From NCBI GenBank assembly GCA_004296785.1, contig SCVU01000513.1, forward strand, positions 1 to 19,392: 19,392 bases of DNA, given 5' to 3'. Source of the DNA: Planctomycetota bacterium. Its GTDB lineage: Bacteria; Planctomycetota; UBA1135; GCA-002686595. Shown in pieces: positions 1 through 6,789 of the stretch. Under the pieces are notes generated by a model. It saw only the letters and a program-made list of their open reading frames with translations. It was not told where the DNA came from and ran no database searches. Made by a program: the position numbers and the translations under genes. The stretch's first letter is position 1. Every line of letters starts with the position of its first letter.

Positions 1-194
1 ACCACCAGCACGACGCCGCGCGGCACGCTCGCGACGATCTCGATCCGGTGCATGTCGTGCTGTCGCTCCAGCCGCGCCTGCACCGATTCGATCCGCGCGA
101 AGTAGCGCGCGAGGTGCTGCAGCTTGGCGGCGATGTGCTCGCGCGCGGTCTCCGGATAGTGCTGGTGGTGCAGGATGGCCACTTGGAGTTTCAT
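1..194 (-). CDS. hpf: Ribosome hibernation promoting factor (HPF/RaiA family), 3' part outside window
   Basis: The first 64 codons are visible and the gene runs off the left edge. The protein begins MKLQVAILHHQHYPETAREH and continues with an amphipathic helix (AAKLQHLARYFARIES) and then strand-rich RIEIVASVPRG. This is the beta-alpha-beta start of the S30AE domain: a short N-terminal strand, a helix with an L..L.RYF.RI pattern, then a strand. Proteins of this family bind the decoding region of the 30S subunit and inactivate or dimerise ribosomes in slow growth. The ATG at 194 is the only sensible start and no strong Shine-Dalgarno is visible. In many bacteria hpf lies directly downstream of rpoN; here truA sits between them. 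A hairpin after truA and a candidate sigma-70 promoter (275-302) suggest its own transcript. Whether it is the short form or the long form with a C-terminal dimerisation domain cannot be seen. Confidence 0.82.
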   Translation of the reverse strand, partial: MKLQVAILHHQHYPETAREHIAAKLQHLARYFARIESVQARLERQHDMHRIEIVASVPRGVVLV

Positions 195-274
195 GCGACT
201 GCCTCGGCGCGGGGGTCTGGCGCTGCGACTCCGTTCCGCGCGGGCGGTCGGGCACAGCGCGTGGCTAATGGTCT

Positions 275-302
275 ACTGTGGCACGGGTTGGCCAGGGGTC
301 AA
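275..302 (-). promoter_or_regulatory. Candidate sigma-70 promoter for hpf
   Basis: On the minus strand TTGACC (complement of 297-302) is followed after 16 nt by CACAGT (complement of 275-280). The -35 matches consensus at 5 of 6 positions and the -10 at 3 of 6. A start near 268 would give a leader of about 75 nt before the hpf ATG at 194. It lies just downstream of the hairpin that follows truA. Seen directly: the two hexamers and their spacing. Promoter activity is inferred. Confidence 0.4.
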
Positions 303-315
303 GCGCGTGGCCACT

Positions 316-336
316 GCGCCGATCGGCCGTCGGCGC
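316..336 (-). terminator. Hairpin downstream of truA, terminator-like without U tract
   Basis: GCGCCGA (316-322) and TCGGCGC (330-336) form a perfect 7-bp GC-rich stem with a 7-nt loop. It begins 14 nt beyond the truA stop codon. No T run follows on the minus strand, so it is not a canonical intrinsic terminator, but it separates truA from the candidate hpf promoter. Confidence 0.42.
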
Positions 337-349
337 GCGCGGTCTGCAA

Positions 350-1132
350 TCAATTCCGCCGGCCGCCGCGGCCCTCGAGCCCGGCGAAGCACGGCTCGGC
401 GTACAGCACGCGCACGAGGTACAGCCCGTGCGCCGGCGCGGTCTGCCCGGCGCGGCGCCGGTCGCGCGAAGCGAGCACCGCGGCGACCTCGTCCGGCCCG
501 AGCTTGCCGCGCCCCGCGTCGGCGAGCGTCCCGGCGATCGAGCGCGCCATGTTGTAGAGGAAGCCGTCCGCTTCCAGGACCAGCGCGACGCGCTCGCGCC
601 GCACGAGCCAGCGCACGCGGCGCAGCGTGCGCACGCTCGAGGAGCGCGGCGACCCCGCGCTCTCGAATGCCGAGAAATCGTGCGTTCCCACCAGTCGCGC
701 CGCCGCCGCGCGCATGCGCGCGACGTCGAGCGGCTCGCGCACCCACCACGCGCGGCCGGCGACGAACGGCGACGCGAAGCGCGTGCGCGCGATGCAGTAC
801 GCGTAGCGCTTGCCGCGCGCGCTGAAGCGCGCGTGGAAGTCGTCGGCGCAGGTCTCGAGCGCGCGCACGACGACGCCCTCGGGCAGGTGCGCGTTCAGCG
901 CGTTGCACAGCCGGTCGTCGTCGAGGCGCGTGTCGACGTGGAAGCTCGCGACCTGGCGCAGCGCGTGCACGCCGGTGTCGGTGCGGCCGGAGCCGTGCAC
1001 GACGATGCGCTCGCCGAGCAGCGCGAGCAGCCCGTCCTCGAGCGACTCCTGCACGCTCACGAACCCAGACTGGCGCTGCCAGCCGAAGAAGCGCGAGCCG
1101 TCGTAGGCGACGAGGATGCGCACGTTGCGCAT
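350..1132 (-). CDS. truA: tRNA pseudouridine(38-40) synthase TruA
   Basis: TruA isomerises uridines 38, 39 and 40 in the anticodon stem-loop of many tRNAs. The 260-residue protein opens MRNVRILVAYDGSRFFGWQR, the family's first motif. It carries the catalytic motif GRTDTGVHA at residues 49-57, with D52 as the nucleophile. The conserved KRYAYCI (108-114) holds the active-site tyrosine, and the second-half motif DGFLYNMAR (189-197) is also present. The length matches the family (about 245-270). ATG at 1132 is preferred. An in-frame GTG two codons upstream (1138) is possible and an in-frame TAG at 1142-1144 bounds the start. No Shine-Dalgarno is visible. The gene starts 29 nt after the rpoN stop, so co-transcription with rpoN is likely. 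All key residues are present. Confidence 0.96.
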   Translation of the reverse strand: MRNVRILVAYDGSRFFGWQRQSGFVSVQESLEDGLLALLGERIVVHGSGRTDTGVHALRQVASFHVDTRLDDDRLCNALNAHLPEGVVVRALETCADDFHARFSARGKRYAYCIARTRFASPFVAGRAWWVREPLDVARMRAAAARLVGTHDFSAFESAGSPRSSSVRTLRRVRWLVRRERVALVLEADGFLYNMARSIAGTLADAGRGKLGPDEVAAVLASRDRRRAGQTAPAHGLYLVRVLYAEPCFAGLEGRGGRRN

Positions 1133-1161
1133 CGGCACAGACTAGCGGCGCGGCCGCGCGT

Positions 1162-2508
1162 TCAGAACTGCCGGCGCAGGTACGAGCTCTTGATGCCGAG
1201 CTCTTCGCGGTACTTCGCGACCGTGCGGCGCGCGACGTCGAAGCCGCGGCGGCGCAGGCGTTCCATCAGCACGTCGTCCGACAGCGGCGCGCGCGGATCC
1301 TCGAGCGCGACGAGCTCGCGCAGCGCGCTGCGCGCGTGCTCACGCGATACCTCGGGGCTGCTGGCGAGGCCGGACTGGAAGAACGAGCGCAGCGCGACGA
1401 TCCCCCACGGCGTCTGCGCCCACTTGCCGTTGATCGCGCGGCTGACCGTGCTCTGGTGCATCGCGAGCTCGGCGGCGAGCTCCCCCATCCGCAGCGGCAC
1501 GAGCCCCGGCGGACCTTCGTCGAGCCAGCGCTGCTGCCGCTCGAACAGCGCGCGCGCGACGCGCCGCAGCGTCGTGTGGCGCTGCTCGAGCGCCTGGATC
1601 AGCGCGCGCGCCTCGCCGATGCGCTCGCGCAGCCGCGTGCGGACCGCGGCGGGCTGCGTGCGATCGGCGGCCAGCCGCTCGACGCGCTTGCTGACGATCG
1701 GCTCCGGCATGCCCTCGCGCACGACCATCAGTCGGAAGCCCGCGCCGTCGCGCTCGACGACGACGTCCGGGCGCACGCACGGCGCCGCGTCGCTCGTGAG
1801 CTCGGCCGCGGGCCGCGCGGACAGGCCGCGCAGCTGTTCGAGCAGCTCGCGCAGCCGCGCGAGGTCGATGCCGAGCCCGCGCGCGACCTGCGGCAGGCGA
1901 TTGCGCGACAGGTCGTCGAGGAACTCCTCGACCAGGCGCGCGAGCAGCGCGTGATCGCCCGAGCGCCGGTCGAGCTGCAACAGCAGCGCCTCGCGCAGAT
2001 CGCGCGCGCCGATGCCGCGCGGCTCGAGCGCCTGCAGCCGCGCGATCGCGAGGCCGAGCGCGTCGCGACCGCCCGCCAGGCGCGCCTGGTCGGCCAGCGC
2101 GAGCAGCTCGTCGTCGGACAGCACGAGGAAGCCGCGCTCGTCGAGCGCGCCGACGAGGAAGCGCAGCCACGCGGCGTCCGGCGCGGACAGCTCGAGCAGC
2201 ACGATCTGCTTGTCGAGCTCCTCGGCCAGGCCGCCGCGGCGCGACGGGACCTCGGCGAGCAGGTCCTGGTTGGCCTGCGCGCGGTCGAAATCGCGCTGGC
2301 GCGGCCGGCGGCGGCGCTCGCGGAACTCGAGCGCCTCGTTCTCGCCGAAGGCCTTCGACAGGCGCGCTTCGAGCGCCTCGACCGGCAGCGCGAGCACTTC
2401 GATCGACTGCAGCATGTGCGGCAGCAGCAACAGCTGCTGGCTCATGCCGGTCTCGAGGCGCGGGAAGAGGCCGTGGGCCGCGCGCGGTGCTCGATCCGGT
2501 CCGTTCAC
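1162..2508 (-). CDS. rpoN: RNA polymerase sigma-54 factor RpoN
   Basis: Sigma-54 recognises -24/-12 promoters and needs AAA+ enhancer-binding activators to melt DNA. The 448-residue protein has region I at about 14-60 (LETGMSQQLLLLPHMLQSIE and following), a short basic/acidic region II (62-95), a core-binding domain (about 95-280), a DNA-binding HTH (MHQSTVSRAINGKW, 350-363, then QTPWGIVALRSFF) and the invariant RpoN box ARRTVAKYRE at 426-435. The start is taken as GTG at 2508, because an in-frame TAG lies at 2518-2520. A later ATG at 2445 would cut into region I. Length is a little below E. coli (477), mostly through a compact region II. It follows recR by about 160 nt and precedes truA. No activator or -24/-12 promoter was found nearby, so its regulon cannot be judged here. 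Confidence 0.97.
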   Translation of the reverse strand: MNGPDRAPRAAHGLFPRLETGMSQQLLLLPHMLQSIEVLALPVEALEARLSKAFGENEALEFRERRRRPRQRDFDRAQANQDLLAEVPSRRGGLAEELDKQIVLLELSAPDAAWLRFLVGALDERGFLVLSDDELLALADQARLAGGRDALGLAIARLQALEPRGIGARDLREALLLQLDRRSGDHALLARLVEEFLDDLSRNRLPQVARGLGIDLARLRELLEQLRGLSARPAAELTSDAAPCVRPDVVVERDGAGFRLMVVREGMPEPIVSKRVERLAADRTQPAAVRTRLRERIGEARALIQALEQRHTTLRRVARALFERQQRWLDEGPPGLVPLRMGELAAELAMHQSTVSRAINGKWAQTPWGIVALRSFFQSGLASSPEVSREHARSALRELVALEDPRAPLSDDVLMERLRRRGFDVARRTVAKYREELGIKSSYLRRQF

Positions 2509-2619
2509 GAAGGCGCCCTATCGGCGGGCGGTCGATCGCGCTGAAGTGCCTGGATCTCGGGCGGAAAACCTTTGTCTGCGGCGGCCGACCGTCGCGCGGA
2601 TGCGACCGACCGCGCGCGC

Positions 2620-2635
2620 GGCCGAAAGTTCGGCC
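2620..2635 (-). terminator. Inverted repeat between recR and rpoN, terminator-like or operator-like
   Basis: GGCCGAA-AG-TTCGGCC is a perfect 7+7 inverted repeat (as RNA, a 6-bp stem with a 4-nt loop). It lies about 30 nt beyond the recR stop and about 110 nt before the rpoN start. It may partly terminate the recR transcript or bind a regulator. No T run follows. The rest of the recR-rpoN gap (2509-2619) shows no promoter that I can defend. Confidence 0.35.
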
Positions 2636-2640
2636 CGCCG

Positions 2641-2678
2641 GCGGCAGGTCAGCCCGACTGCGGCAGGTCAGCCCGACT
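2641..2678. repeat. 19-bp perfect tandem duplication at the recR 3' end
   Basis: GCGGCAGGTCAGCCCGACT occurs twice in a row (2641-2659 and 2660-2678) and the next bases (GCGGC) begin a third partial copy. The unit carries the last codons and TGA of recR, so the second stop copy lies 19 nt downstream in another frame and the protein is unchanged. It looks like a recent slippage or short duplication. Confidence 0.9.
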
Positions 2679-3285
2679 GCGGCCGCGTGCGCAGCTCGAC
2701 GCGGCCGTTCATCGCGTCCTCGAGGATCCCGCGGTGCAGGTACTCGAGCGCGCTGCCGGCCGGCAGCCCGCGCGCCAGACGCGTCACGCGCACCTTCGCG
2801 CCGGACTTCTCGAGCGCGCGGAGCACGAGCGTGGCCGTCGCCTCGCCCTCGGCGTCGGGGTCGGTGCCGAGGATCACCTCGTCGTACTCGCCCTTCGCAG
2901 CGCGCTCGATCAGGCCGCGCAGGTTCAGGCTGCGCTCGTCGCCGCCGGTGGCGGGATTGAGCGCGCCCATCAGCACGAAGTAGCGGCCCTTGTGCACGCC
3001 GGCGCGCTCGACGGCCTCGACGTCGCGCGGCTCCTCGACGACCAGCACGACGCGCGCGTCGCGCTTCGCGTCGCCGCACAGCTCGCACGGATCGCTCGCG
3101 CCGACGTTGCCGCAGACGCGGCAGCGCAGCGTGCGCTCGAGCGCGTCGCGCACGACCTGCGGCAGCTCCTTCGCGCGCGGGTCGCGCAGCGCGAAGAACG
3201 CCATGCGCTCGGCGCTGCGCCGCCCGATGCCGGGGAAGCGCTCGAACGCGTCGATCAGCGCTTCGAGGGGCGCGGGGTAGCTCAC
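2668..3285 (-). CDS. recR: Recombination mediator protein RecR
   Basis: RecR works with RecO (and RecF) to load RecA on SSB-coated single-stranded DNA. The 205-residue protein has the N-terminal helix-hairpin-helix (FPGIGRRSAERMAF, 17-30), the four-cysteine zinc finger C55/C58/C67/C70, and a Toprim domain (about 78-172) with VVEEP (82-86) and the acidic motif LGTDPDAEGEATA (139-151). Length is standard for the family (about 200). The start is GTG at 3285, only 4 nt after the ebfC stop, which implies translational coupling. dnaX-ebfC-recR is one of the most conserved bacterial gene orders. The 3' end lies in a 19-bp tandem duplication that does not change the protein. Confidence 0.98.
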   Translation of the reverse strand: MSYPAPLEALIDAFERFPGIGRRSAERMAFFALRDPRAKELPQVVRDALERTLRCRVCGNVGASDPCELCGDAKRDARVVLVVEEPRDVEAVERAGVHKGRYFVLMGALNPATGGDERSLNLRGLIERAAKGEYDEVILGTDPDAEGEATATLVLRALEKSGAKVRVTRLARGLPAGSALEYLHRGILEDAMNGRVELRTRPQSG

Positions 3286-3289
3286 GCGC

Positions 3290-3610
3290 TCACATCCCGG
3301 GCAGCTGCAGCCCGCCCGTGATGCGCGACATGCCCTTCTCGGCGAGCTGCTCGGCCTTGGTCAGCGCGTCCTTCGACGCGAGCAGCACGAGCTCCTCGAT
3401 CAGCGCGGCGTCGCCGCCGCGCACGAGCTCGGGATCGATCTTGACGCGCGTGATCTTGCGATCGCCGCTCGCCTCGATCTGCACGGCGCCGCCGCCGGCG
3501 CTGCCGCGCACGGTCGTCTTCTTGAGCTCCTCGCGCACCTTGTCGAGCTCGCGTTGCATCTGCTGCGCCTGCCGCAGCAGGCTGCCCATGTCGCCCAAAG
3601 GGCCGCTCAT
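3290..3610 (-). CDS. ebfC: Nucleoid-associated protein, YbaB/EbfC family
   Basis: EbfC/YbaB proteins are small dimeric DNA-binding proteins that coat the nucleoid. They are almost always encoded between dnaX and recR. The 106-residue protein has the family pattern: a Met/Gln-rich N-terminal helix (LLRQAQQMQRELDKVREEL, about 11-29), then strands around VRGSAGGGAVQIEASGDRKI (34-53) and ITRVKIDPELV (53-63), and a C-terminal helix ending in a flexible GGLQLPGM tail. The start is ATG at 3610, preceded on the minus strand by GAGGA about 8 nt upstream, a good ribosome-binding site. It lies 42 nt after the dnaX stop and 4 nt before recR, so it is the middle gene of an operon. Confidence 0.96.
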   Translation of the reverse strand: MSGPLGDMGSLLRQAQQMQRELDKVREELKKTTVRGSAGGGAVQIEASGDRKITRVKIDPELVRGGDAALIEELVLLASKDALTKAEQLAEKGMSRITGGLQLPGM

Positions 3611-3652
3611 CGGTGGATCCTCGTGCTCATCGGAGTGTCAGCGCTCCACGCG

Positions 3653-5374
3653 TCAGCGTTCTTCGACGCGACCGCCGAAACGCTCGGCGACCAGCTTGGT
3701 GAACAGATCGGTGCCCGCGGGCGCGCCGCCGGCCTTCTCGAGACCGTCGTAGACGATCTCGCAATCGCGGCCGAGCGGCTTGTGGAACGCGCGGCGCGCG
3801 ATCTCGCGGTTGCGCGCATCGGAAACGACGCGCCGATCGCCGTCGTTGAGCGCGTCGAGCTGGATCAGCACGCGCGTCGCGCTCGCGTCGATCAGCCGGC
3901 CGCGGCGGCCGAGCGCATCGGCGAGCGCGGCGGCGCCGAGCTTGCGGATCTCCTCGAGCGCGAGCTTCCACGTCTCGCCGTGCGACAGCGCGACTTCGCG
4001 CGCGACCGGCGCGGGCGCGGCGCCGGGAGCGGCCGAAGGGGCGGCGGTCGATGCGGCAGCGCTTGCCGCGCTCGCGGCGTTCGCGGCGTTCGCAGCGTTC
4101 GCCGCGTTCGCAGCATTCGCAGCGCTCGGAGGCGTGGCGAGCGGCGGCGCGGCACACGCTGCCGGCGCGGGACTCGCAGACGGCGCAGCGGCGCGCGCGG
4201 GCGGCGGCGCCGCGGCCGGCGCGCGCGCGCCGGATTCGAGCGCGCGCTCGAGCGACGCGAGCCGCTCCTCGAGCTTGTCGAACGCGAGCGCCGAGTCCGG
4301 CCGGCACAGGTCGAGCAGCACGAGCTCGAGCACGACGCGCTCCTGACCGGGCAAGAGCGCCATCCGCTCGCGCGCCGCGACGAGCTCGGTCATCCAGCGC
4401 TCGAGCCGCTCGTAACCGAGCCGCTTCGCGCGCTCGAGCGCCGCCGTGCGCGCGTCGAGCGGTCCCGACAGGTGCGGCGCGTCGGCGCCGCACACGAGCG
4501 CGTACAGCCCGGTGCGCAGCTCGTGCAGCAGGCCGCCGAGCAGATCCGTCTCGCCGCCGAGCGCGGTCGGCAGGCGCGCGAGCACGCCGGCGCGGTCGCC
4601 GGCTTCGATCGCGTCGAGCAGCGCGCCGAGCTCGCGCGCGCCCGCGTCCGCGCCGACGCGCTCGAGGTCGGCGAGCGTCGGCTCGAGACCGACCAGCGCG
4701 AGGATCCGATCGGCCAGCGAGAGCGCGTCGCGCAGACCGCCCTGCGAGCGCCGCGCGATCTCCTCGACGACGCCGGGGCCGGGCTTCACGCCTTCGCGCG
4801 CGAAGATCTCGGCCAGGCGCGCGGCGACGACCTCGTCGCGGATCGGCGCGAGCCGCTGCAGCTGACAGCGCGACAGCACCGTCGGCAGCATCCGCTCGGG
4901 CTCCGTCGTCGCGAACAGGAACACGACGTGCGGCGGCGGCTCTTCCAGCGTCTTCAGGAGCGCGTTGAACGCCGCCTTCGACAGCTGGTGCGCTTCGTCG
5001 ACGATGTAGATCTTGTAGCGCGCGTGCATCGGCGGATAGGCCGCCTGCTCGCGCAGGTCGCGCACGTTGTCGACGCCGGTGTTCGAGGCCGCGTCGATCT
5101 CGAGCAGGTCGAGCTCGGCGCCGCGGTCGGCCGAGGTGCAGCGCTCGCACTCGTTGCACGGCTCGAGCGCCGGGCCGCGCTCGCAGTTCAGCGCCTTCGC
5201 GAAGATGCGCGCGAGCGTCGTCTTGCCCGTGCCGCGCGGACCCGAGAACAGGTACGCGTGGCCGATGCGATGCTCGCGGATCGCGCCCTGCAGCGTACGC
5301 GTGACGACCTCCTGCCCGACGACGTCGGCGAAGGTCTTCGGGCGGTACTTGCGCGCGAGGACGATGTAGCTCAC
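3653..5374 (-). CDS. dnaX: DNA polymerase III subunits gamma/tau DnaX
   Basis: DnaX is the ATPase of the clamp loader that places the beta clamp on primed DNA and, as tau, ties the polymerase to the helicase. The 573-residue protein starts MSYIVLARKYRPKTFADVVG. Walker A is GPRGTGKTT (45-53, K51), the zinc-module cysteines are C64/C73/C76/C79, Walker B is DEAH (126-129), sensor 1 is FATTEPE (154-160), and the SRC arginine-finger motif is at 168-170. Collar domain III spans about 215-360. A Pro/Ala-rich linker (about 383-460) holds an Ala-Ala-Asn repeat. A C-terminal domain (about 461-573, HGETWKLALEEIRKLG) may be the polymerase-binding part of tau. The start is GTG at 5374. No poly-A slippery site is visible, so a frameshifted short gamma form is not indicated. 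The gene lies about 80 nt downstream of the SRP RNA. Confidence 0.97.
   Translation of the reverse strand: MSYIVLARKYRPKTFADVVGQEVVTRTLQGAIREHRIGHAYLFSGPRGTGKTTLARIFAKALNCERGPALEPCNECERCTSADRGAELDLLEIDAASNTGVDNVRDLREQAAYPPMHARYKIYIVDEAHQLSKAAFNALLKTLEEPPPHVVFLFATTEPERMLPTVLSRCQLQRLAPIRDEVVAARLAEIFAREGVKPGPGVVEEIARRSQGGLRDALSLADRILALVGLEPTLADLERVGADAGARELGALLDAIEAGDRAGVLARLPTALGGETDLLGGLLHELRTGLYALVCGADAPHLSGPLDARTAALERAKRLGYERLERWMTELVAARERMALLPGQERVVLELVLLDLCRPDSALAFDKLEERLASLERALESGARAPAAAPPPARAAAPSASPAPAACAAPPLATPPSAANAANAANAANAANAASAASAAASTAAPSAAPGAAPAPVAREVALSHGETWKLALEEIRKLGAAALADALGRRGRLIDASATRVLIQLDALNDGDRRVVSDARNREIARRAFHKPLGRDCEIVYDGLEKAGGAPAGTDLFTKLVAERFGGRVEER
4055..4126 (-). repeat. 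9-bp in-frame tandem repeats coding an (Ala-Ala-Asn/Ser) linker in DnaX
   Basis: About eight 9-bp units encode SAA, NAA five times, then SAA twice (residues 417-440 of DnaX). The units differ only in synonymous or Asn/Ser bases (ttcgcggcg, ttcgcagcg, ttcgccgcg on the plus strand). The tract lies in the linker between the collar and the C-terminal domain, where length change is likely to be tolerated. The unit is a multiple of three, so slippage keeps the frame. Confidence 0.88.
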
Positions 5375-5413
5375 GGCGATAGTCTCGTCGAAGCGGGCGC
5401 GCGCGAGAAGTCC

Positions 5414-5430
5414 GCGCGGCGAAACCGCGC
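5414..5430 (-). terminator. Small GC hairpin between SRP RNA and dnaX
   Basis: GCGCGG (5414-5419) and CCGCGC (5425-5430) form a 6-bp stem with a 5-nt loop (CGAAA on the plus strand). It lies 25 nt past the 3' end of the SRP RNA. It could be an attenuator, a processing boundary or a weak terminator. There is no T run. Confidence 0.3.
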
Positions 5431-5454
5431 CGGGCGCGTTCGCGCGCGTGAGAT

Positions 5455-5585
5455 GGGTCGAGCGCGGCAGAGGGTCCGGGCACCTCGCACCTAGGGCTCT
5501 GACCTTAGGGCTGCTCCGTTCCCGGCCTGACCCGGTTCGATCCGCTCCTACTGCGAGGGACCGGACCCACTGCCGCGCTCGACCC
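5455..5585 (-). ncRNA. ffs: Signal recognition particle RNA (4.5S type)
   Basis: The minus strand carries the SRP domain IV signature GGTCAGGCCGGGAACGGAGC followed by AGCC. This is a stem closed by a GGAA tetraloop (5519-5522) with the asymmetric CAGG/AGCA internal loop that binds the M domain of Ffh. The ends pair almost perfectly: 16 bp (5585-5570 with 5455-5470), one T/T mismatch, then 8 bp (5568-5561 with 5472-5479). This fixes a rod of about 131 nt. No Alu domain is needed to explain it, so it is a somewhat long version of the small bacterial type. With Ffh and FtsY it targets nascent inner-membrane and secreted proteins. It lies between tRNA-Ser(GGA) and dnaX, as scr does before dnaX in Bacillus. 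No clear promoter of its own was seen; it may be processed from the tRNA transcript. Confidence 0.93.
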
Positions 5586-5637
5586 TGGATTCACAACCGC
5601 CGCGGCGCCGCGCGGTCGGATTCGTCACTGCTGGAAG

Positions 5638-5728
<91 letters not shown>

Positions 5729-5742
5729 GCCTGGGAGGTAGA

Positions 5743-5832
5743 TGGCGGAGAGACAGGGATTCGAACCCTGGATGGCCTTGCGACCATACTGGTTTTCGAA
5801 ACCAGCCCATTCGGCCACTCTGGCATCTCTCC
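5743..5832 (-). tRNA. tRNA-Ser (anticodon CGA)
   Basis: A 90-nt class II tRNA. The acceptor GGAGAGA pairs with TCTCTCC, the discriminator is G73, and CCA is encoded (5743-5745). The anticodon stem CTGGT/ACCAG closes loop TTCGAAA with anticodon CGA, which reads UCG. The variable arm is TATGGTCGCAAGGCCATC. It starts 26 nt after the tadA stop, so it is probably cut from the tadA transcript. Confidence 0.97.
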
Positions 5833-5858
5833 GCCTTGGATTTGTTCGTTCGAGCTCG

Positions 5859-6401
5859 TCAGCACAGCTCCTCGCGGTCGCGCGCTGCGTTCCCGCCCGG
5901 CGGGGTCGTCCCGCGCAAGCGCCGGAAGAACTGCTGCAGCAGGGCGGCCGACTCGTCGGCCAGCACGCCCTCGACCAGCACCGCGCGGTGATTCGCGCGC
6001 GGGTCGTCGAGCACGCGGCCGAGCGACACGCACGCGCCGAACTTCGGATCGCGCGCCGCGAACACGACGCGCGCGACGCGCGCGTGCAGCAGCGCCCCCG
6101 CGCACATGAAGCACGGCTCGAGCGTCGTGTACACCACGGCGCCGTCGAGACGTCCGACGCGTAGCTCGGCCGTCGCCGCGCGCAGCGCGAGGATCTCCGC
6201 GTGCGCGGTCGGGTCGAGCAGCGCGCGCGTGCGGTTGTGCGCACGCGCGACGACGCGACCGTCGACGACGACGAGCGCGCCGACGGGCACCTCTTGCTCC
6301 ACCTCCGCCTCGCGCGCCTGCGCGAGCGCGTCGCGCATACGCGCGACATCGTCGTCGCGCCAGCGCGCGCCGTGCACGTCGAGCGTCGGAGGCTGCTCCA
6401 A
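5859..6401 (-). CDS. tadA: tRNA-specific adenosine(34) deaminase TadA
   Basis: TadA converts A34 of tRNA-Arg(ACG) to inosine so that one tRNA can read CGU, CGC and CGA. The protein of up to 180 residues has the zinc deaminase motifs TAHAE (65-69; zinc ligand H67, proton shuttle E69) and LEPCFMC (94-100; zinc ligands C97 and C100). Other TadA signatures are EVPVGALVV (37-45), HNRTR (55-59) and the ARVARVVFAARDPKFGA stretch (107-123). The start is uncertain: TTG at 6401 keeps the usual N-terminal helix, while ATG at 6338 would remove it. No clear Shine-Dalgarno is seen. Its target tRNA-Arg(ACG) lies 116 nt upstream on the same strand, behind a strong promoter, and two tRNA-Ser genes and ffs follow. 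The C-terminal tail after residue 163 is not conserved family sequence. Confidence 0.96.
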   Translation of the reverse strand: MEQPPTLDVHGARWRDDDVARMRDALAQAREAEVEQEVPVGALVVVDGRVVARAHNRTRALLDPTAHAEILALRAATAELRVGRLDGAVVYTTLEPCFMCAGALLHARVARVVFAARDPKFGACVSLGRVLDDPRANHRAVLVEGVLADESAALLQQFFRRLRGTTPPGGNAARDREELC

Positions 6402-6517
6402 GATCAGGCCATCGGTTTTCAGCCGGCGCGGCTCGCGCGAGTGCAGCGAATGCAGAGCGCCGGTGCGGGACGCCGGCGTCGCTCCGCGCGAGGCGAAGCG
6501 GCGACGGCGCTGGACGG

Positions 6518-6594
6518 TGGTACACCCATCAGGAGTCGAACCTGAAACCTTCTGATCCGTAGTCAGATGCTCTATCCAATTGAGCTATGGGTGC
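6518..6594 (-). tRNA. tRNA-Arg (anticodon ACG)
   Basis: A 77-nt tRNA. The acceptor GCACCCA pairs with TGGGTGT (a G-U at the first pair), the discriminator is A and CCA is encoded (6518-6520). The D arm is GCTCAATTGGATAGAGC. The anticodon stem TCTGA/TCAGA closes loop CTACGGA with anticodon ACG. The T arm is CAGG-TTCGACT-CCTG. A34 is the substrate of TadA, encoded just downstream. Confidence 0.97.
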
Positions 6595-6607
6595 AAAATG
6601 GGCGAGC

Positions 6608-6636
6608 GTTGTAGCGCCGCCCGCTTGGCGTGTCAA
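6608..6636 (-). promoter_or_regulatory. Strong sigma-70 promoter of the tRNA-Arg/tadA transcript
   Basis: On the minus strand a perfect TTGACA (complement of 6631-6636) is followed by a 17-nt spacer and TACAAC (complement of 6608-6613). The expected start falls near 6601, a few bases before the mature tRNA-Arg 5' end at 6594. This is the best promoter in the window and probably drives tRNA-Arg, tadA and perhaps the downstream tRNAs and SRP RNA. Confidence 0.85.
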
Positions 6637-6764
6637 CAGGAGCAGGCGCGAGCGCGCGCGCGACGCGCGGCCAGCACTACCCACCGTTGCAGCGACCGCC
6701 TAGCATGCAAAGCGCGCCGTGATGCCGCTCGTTGCGTTGCCCCCCCATCGGCGATCGGTGCGTT

Positions 6765-6786
6765 GCCCGCGCCGCGGAGCGCGGGC
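6765..6786 (+). promoter_or_regulatory. GC hairpin directly before the sigma-factor start codon
   Basis: GCCCGCG (6765-6771) and CGCGGGC (6780-6786) form a perfect 7-bp stem with an 8-nt loop that ends 3 nt before the chosen GTG (6790). No Shine-Dalgarno is visible. The structure would cover the ribosome-entry site, so it may hold down translation of the sigma factor, or it may mean the true start lies elsewhere. The rest of the 6637-6764 spacer shows no convincing promoter on the plus strand. Confidence 0.35.
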
Positions 6787-6789
6787 GAC

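Noticed and set aside
279..293. TGGCAC resembling a sigma-54 -24 element near hpf
   Set aside because: The -12 GC dinucleotide is missing at the right distance and the orientation points away from hpf.
3653..5374. Programmed frameshift for a short DnaX gamma product
   Set aside because: No A/T-rich slippery heptamer is present anywhere in this GC-rich gene.
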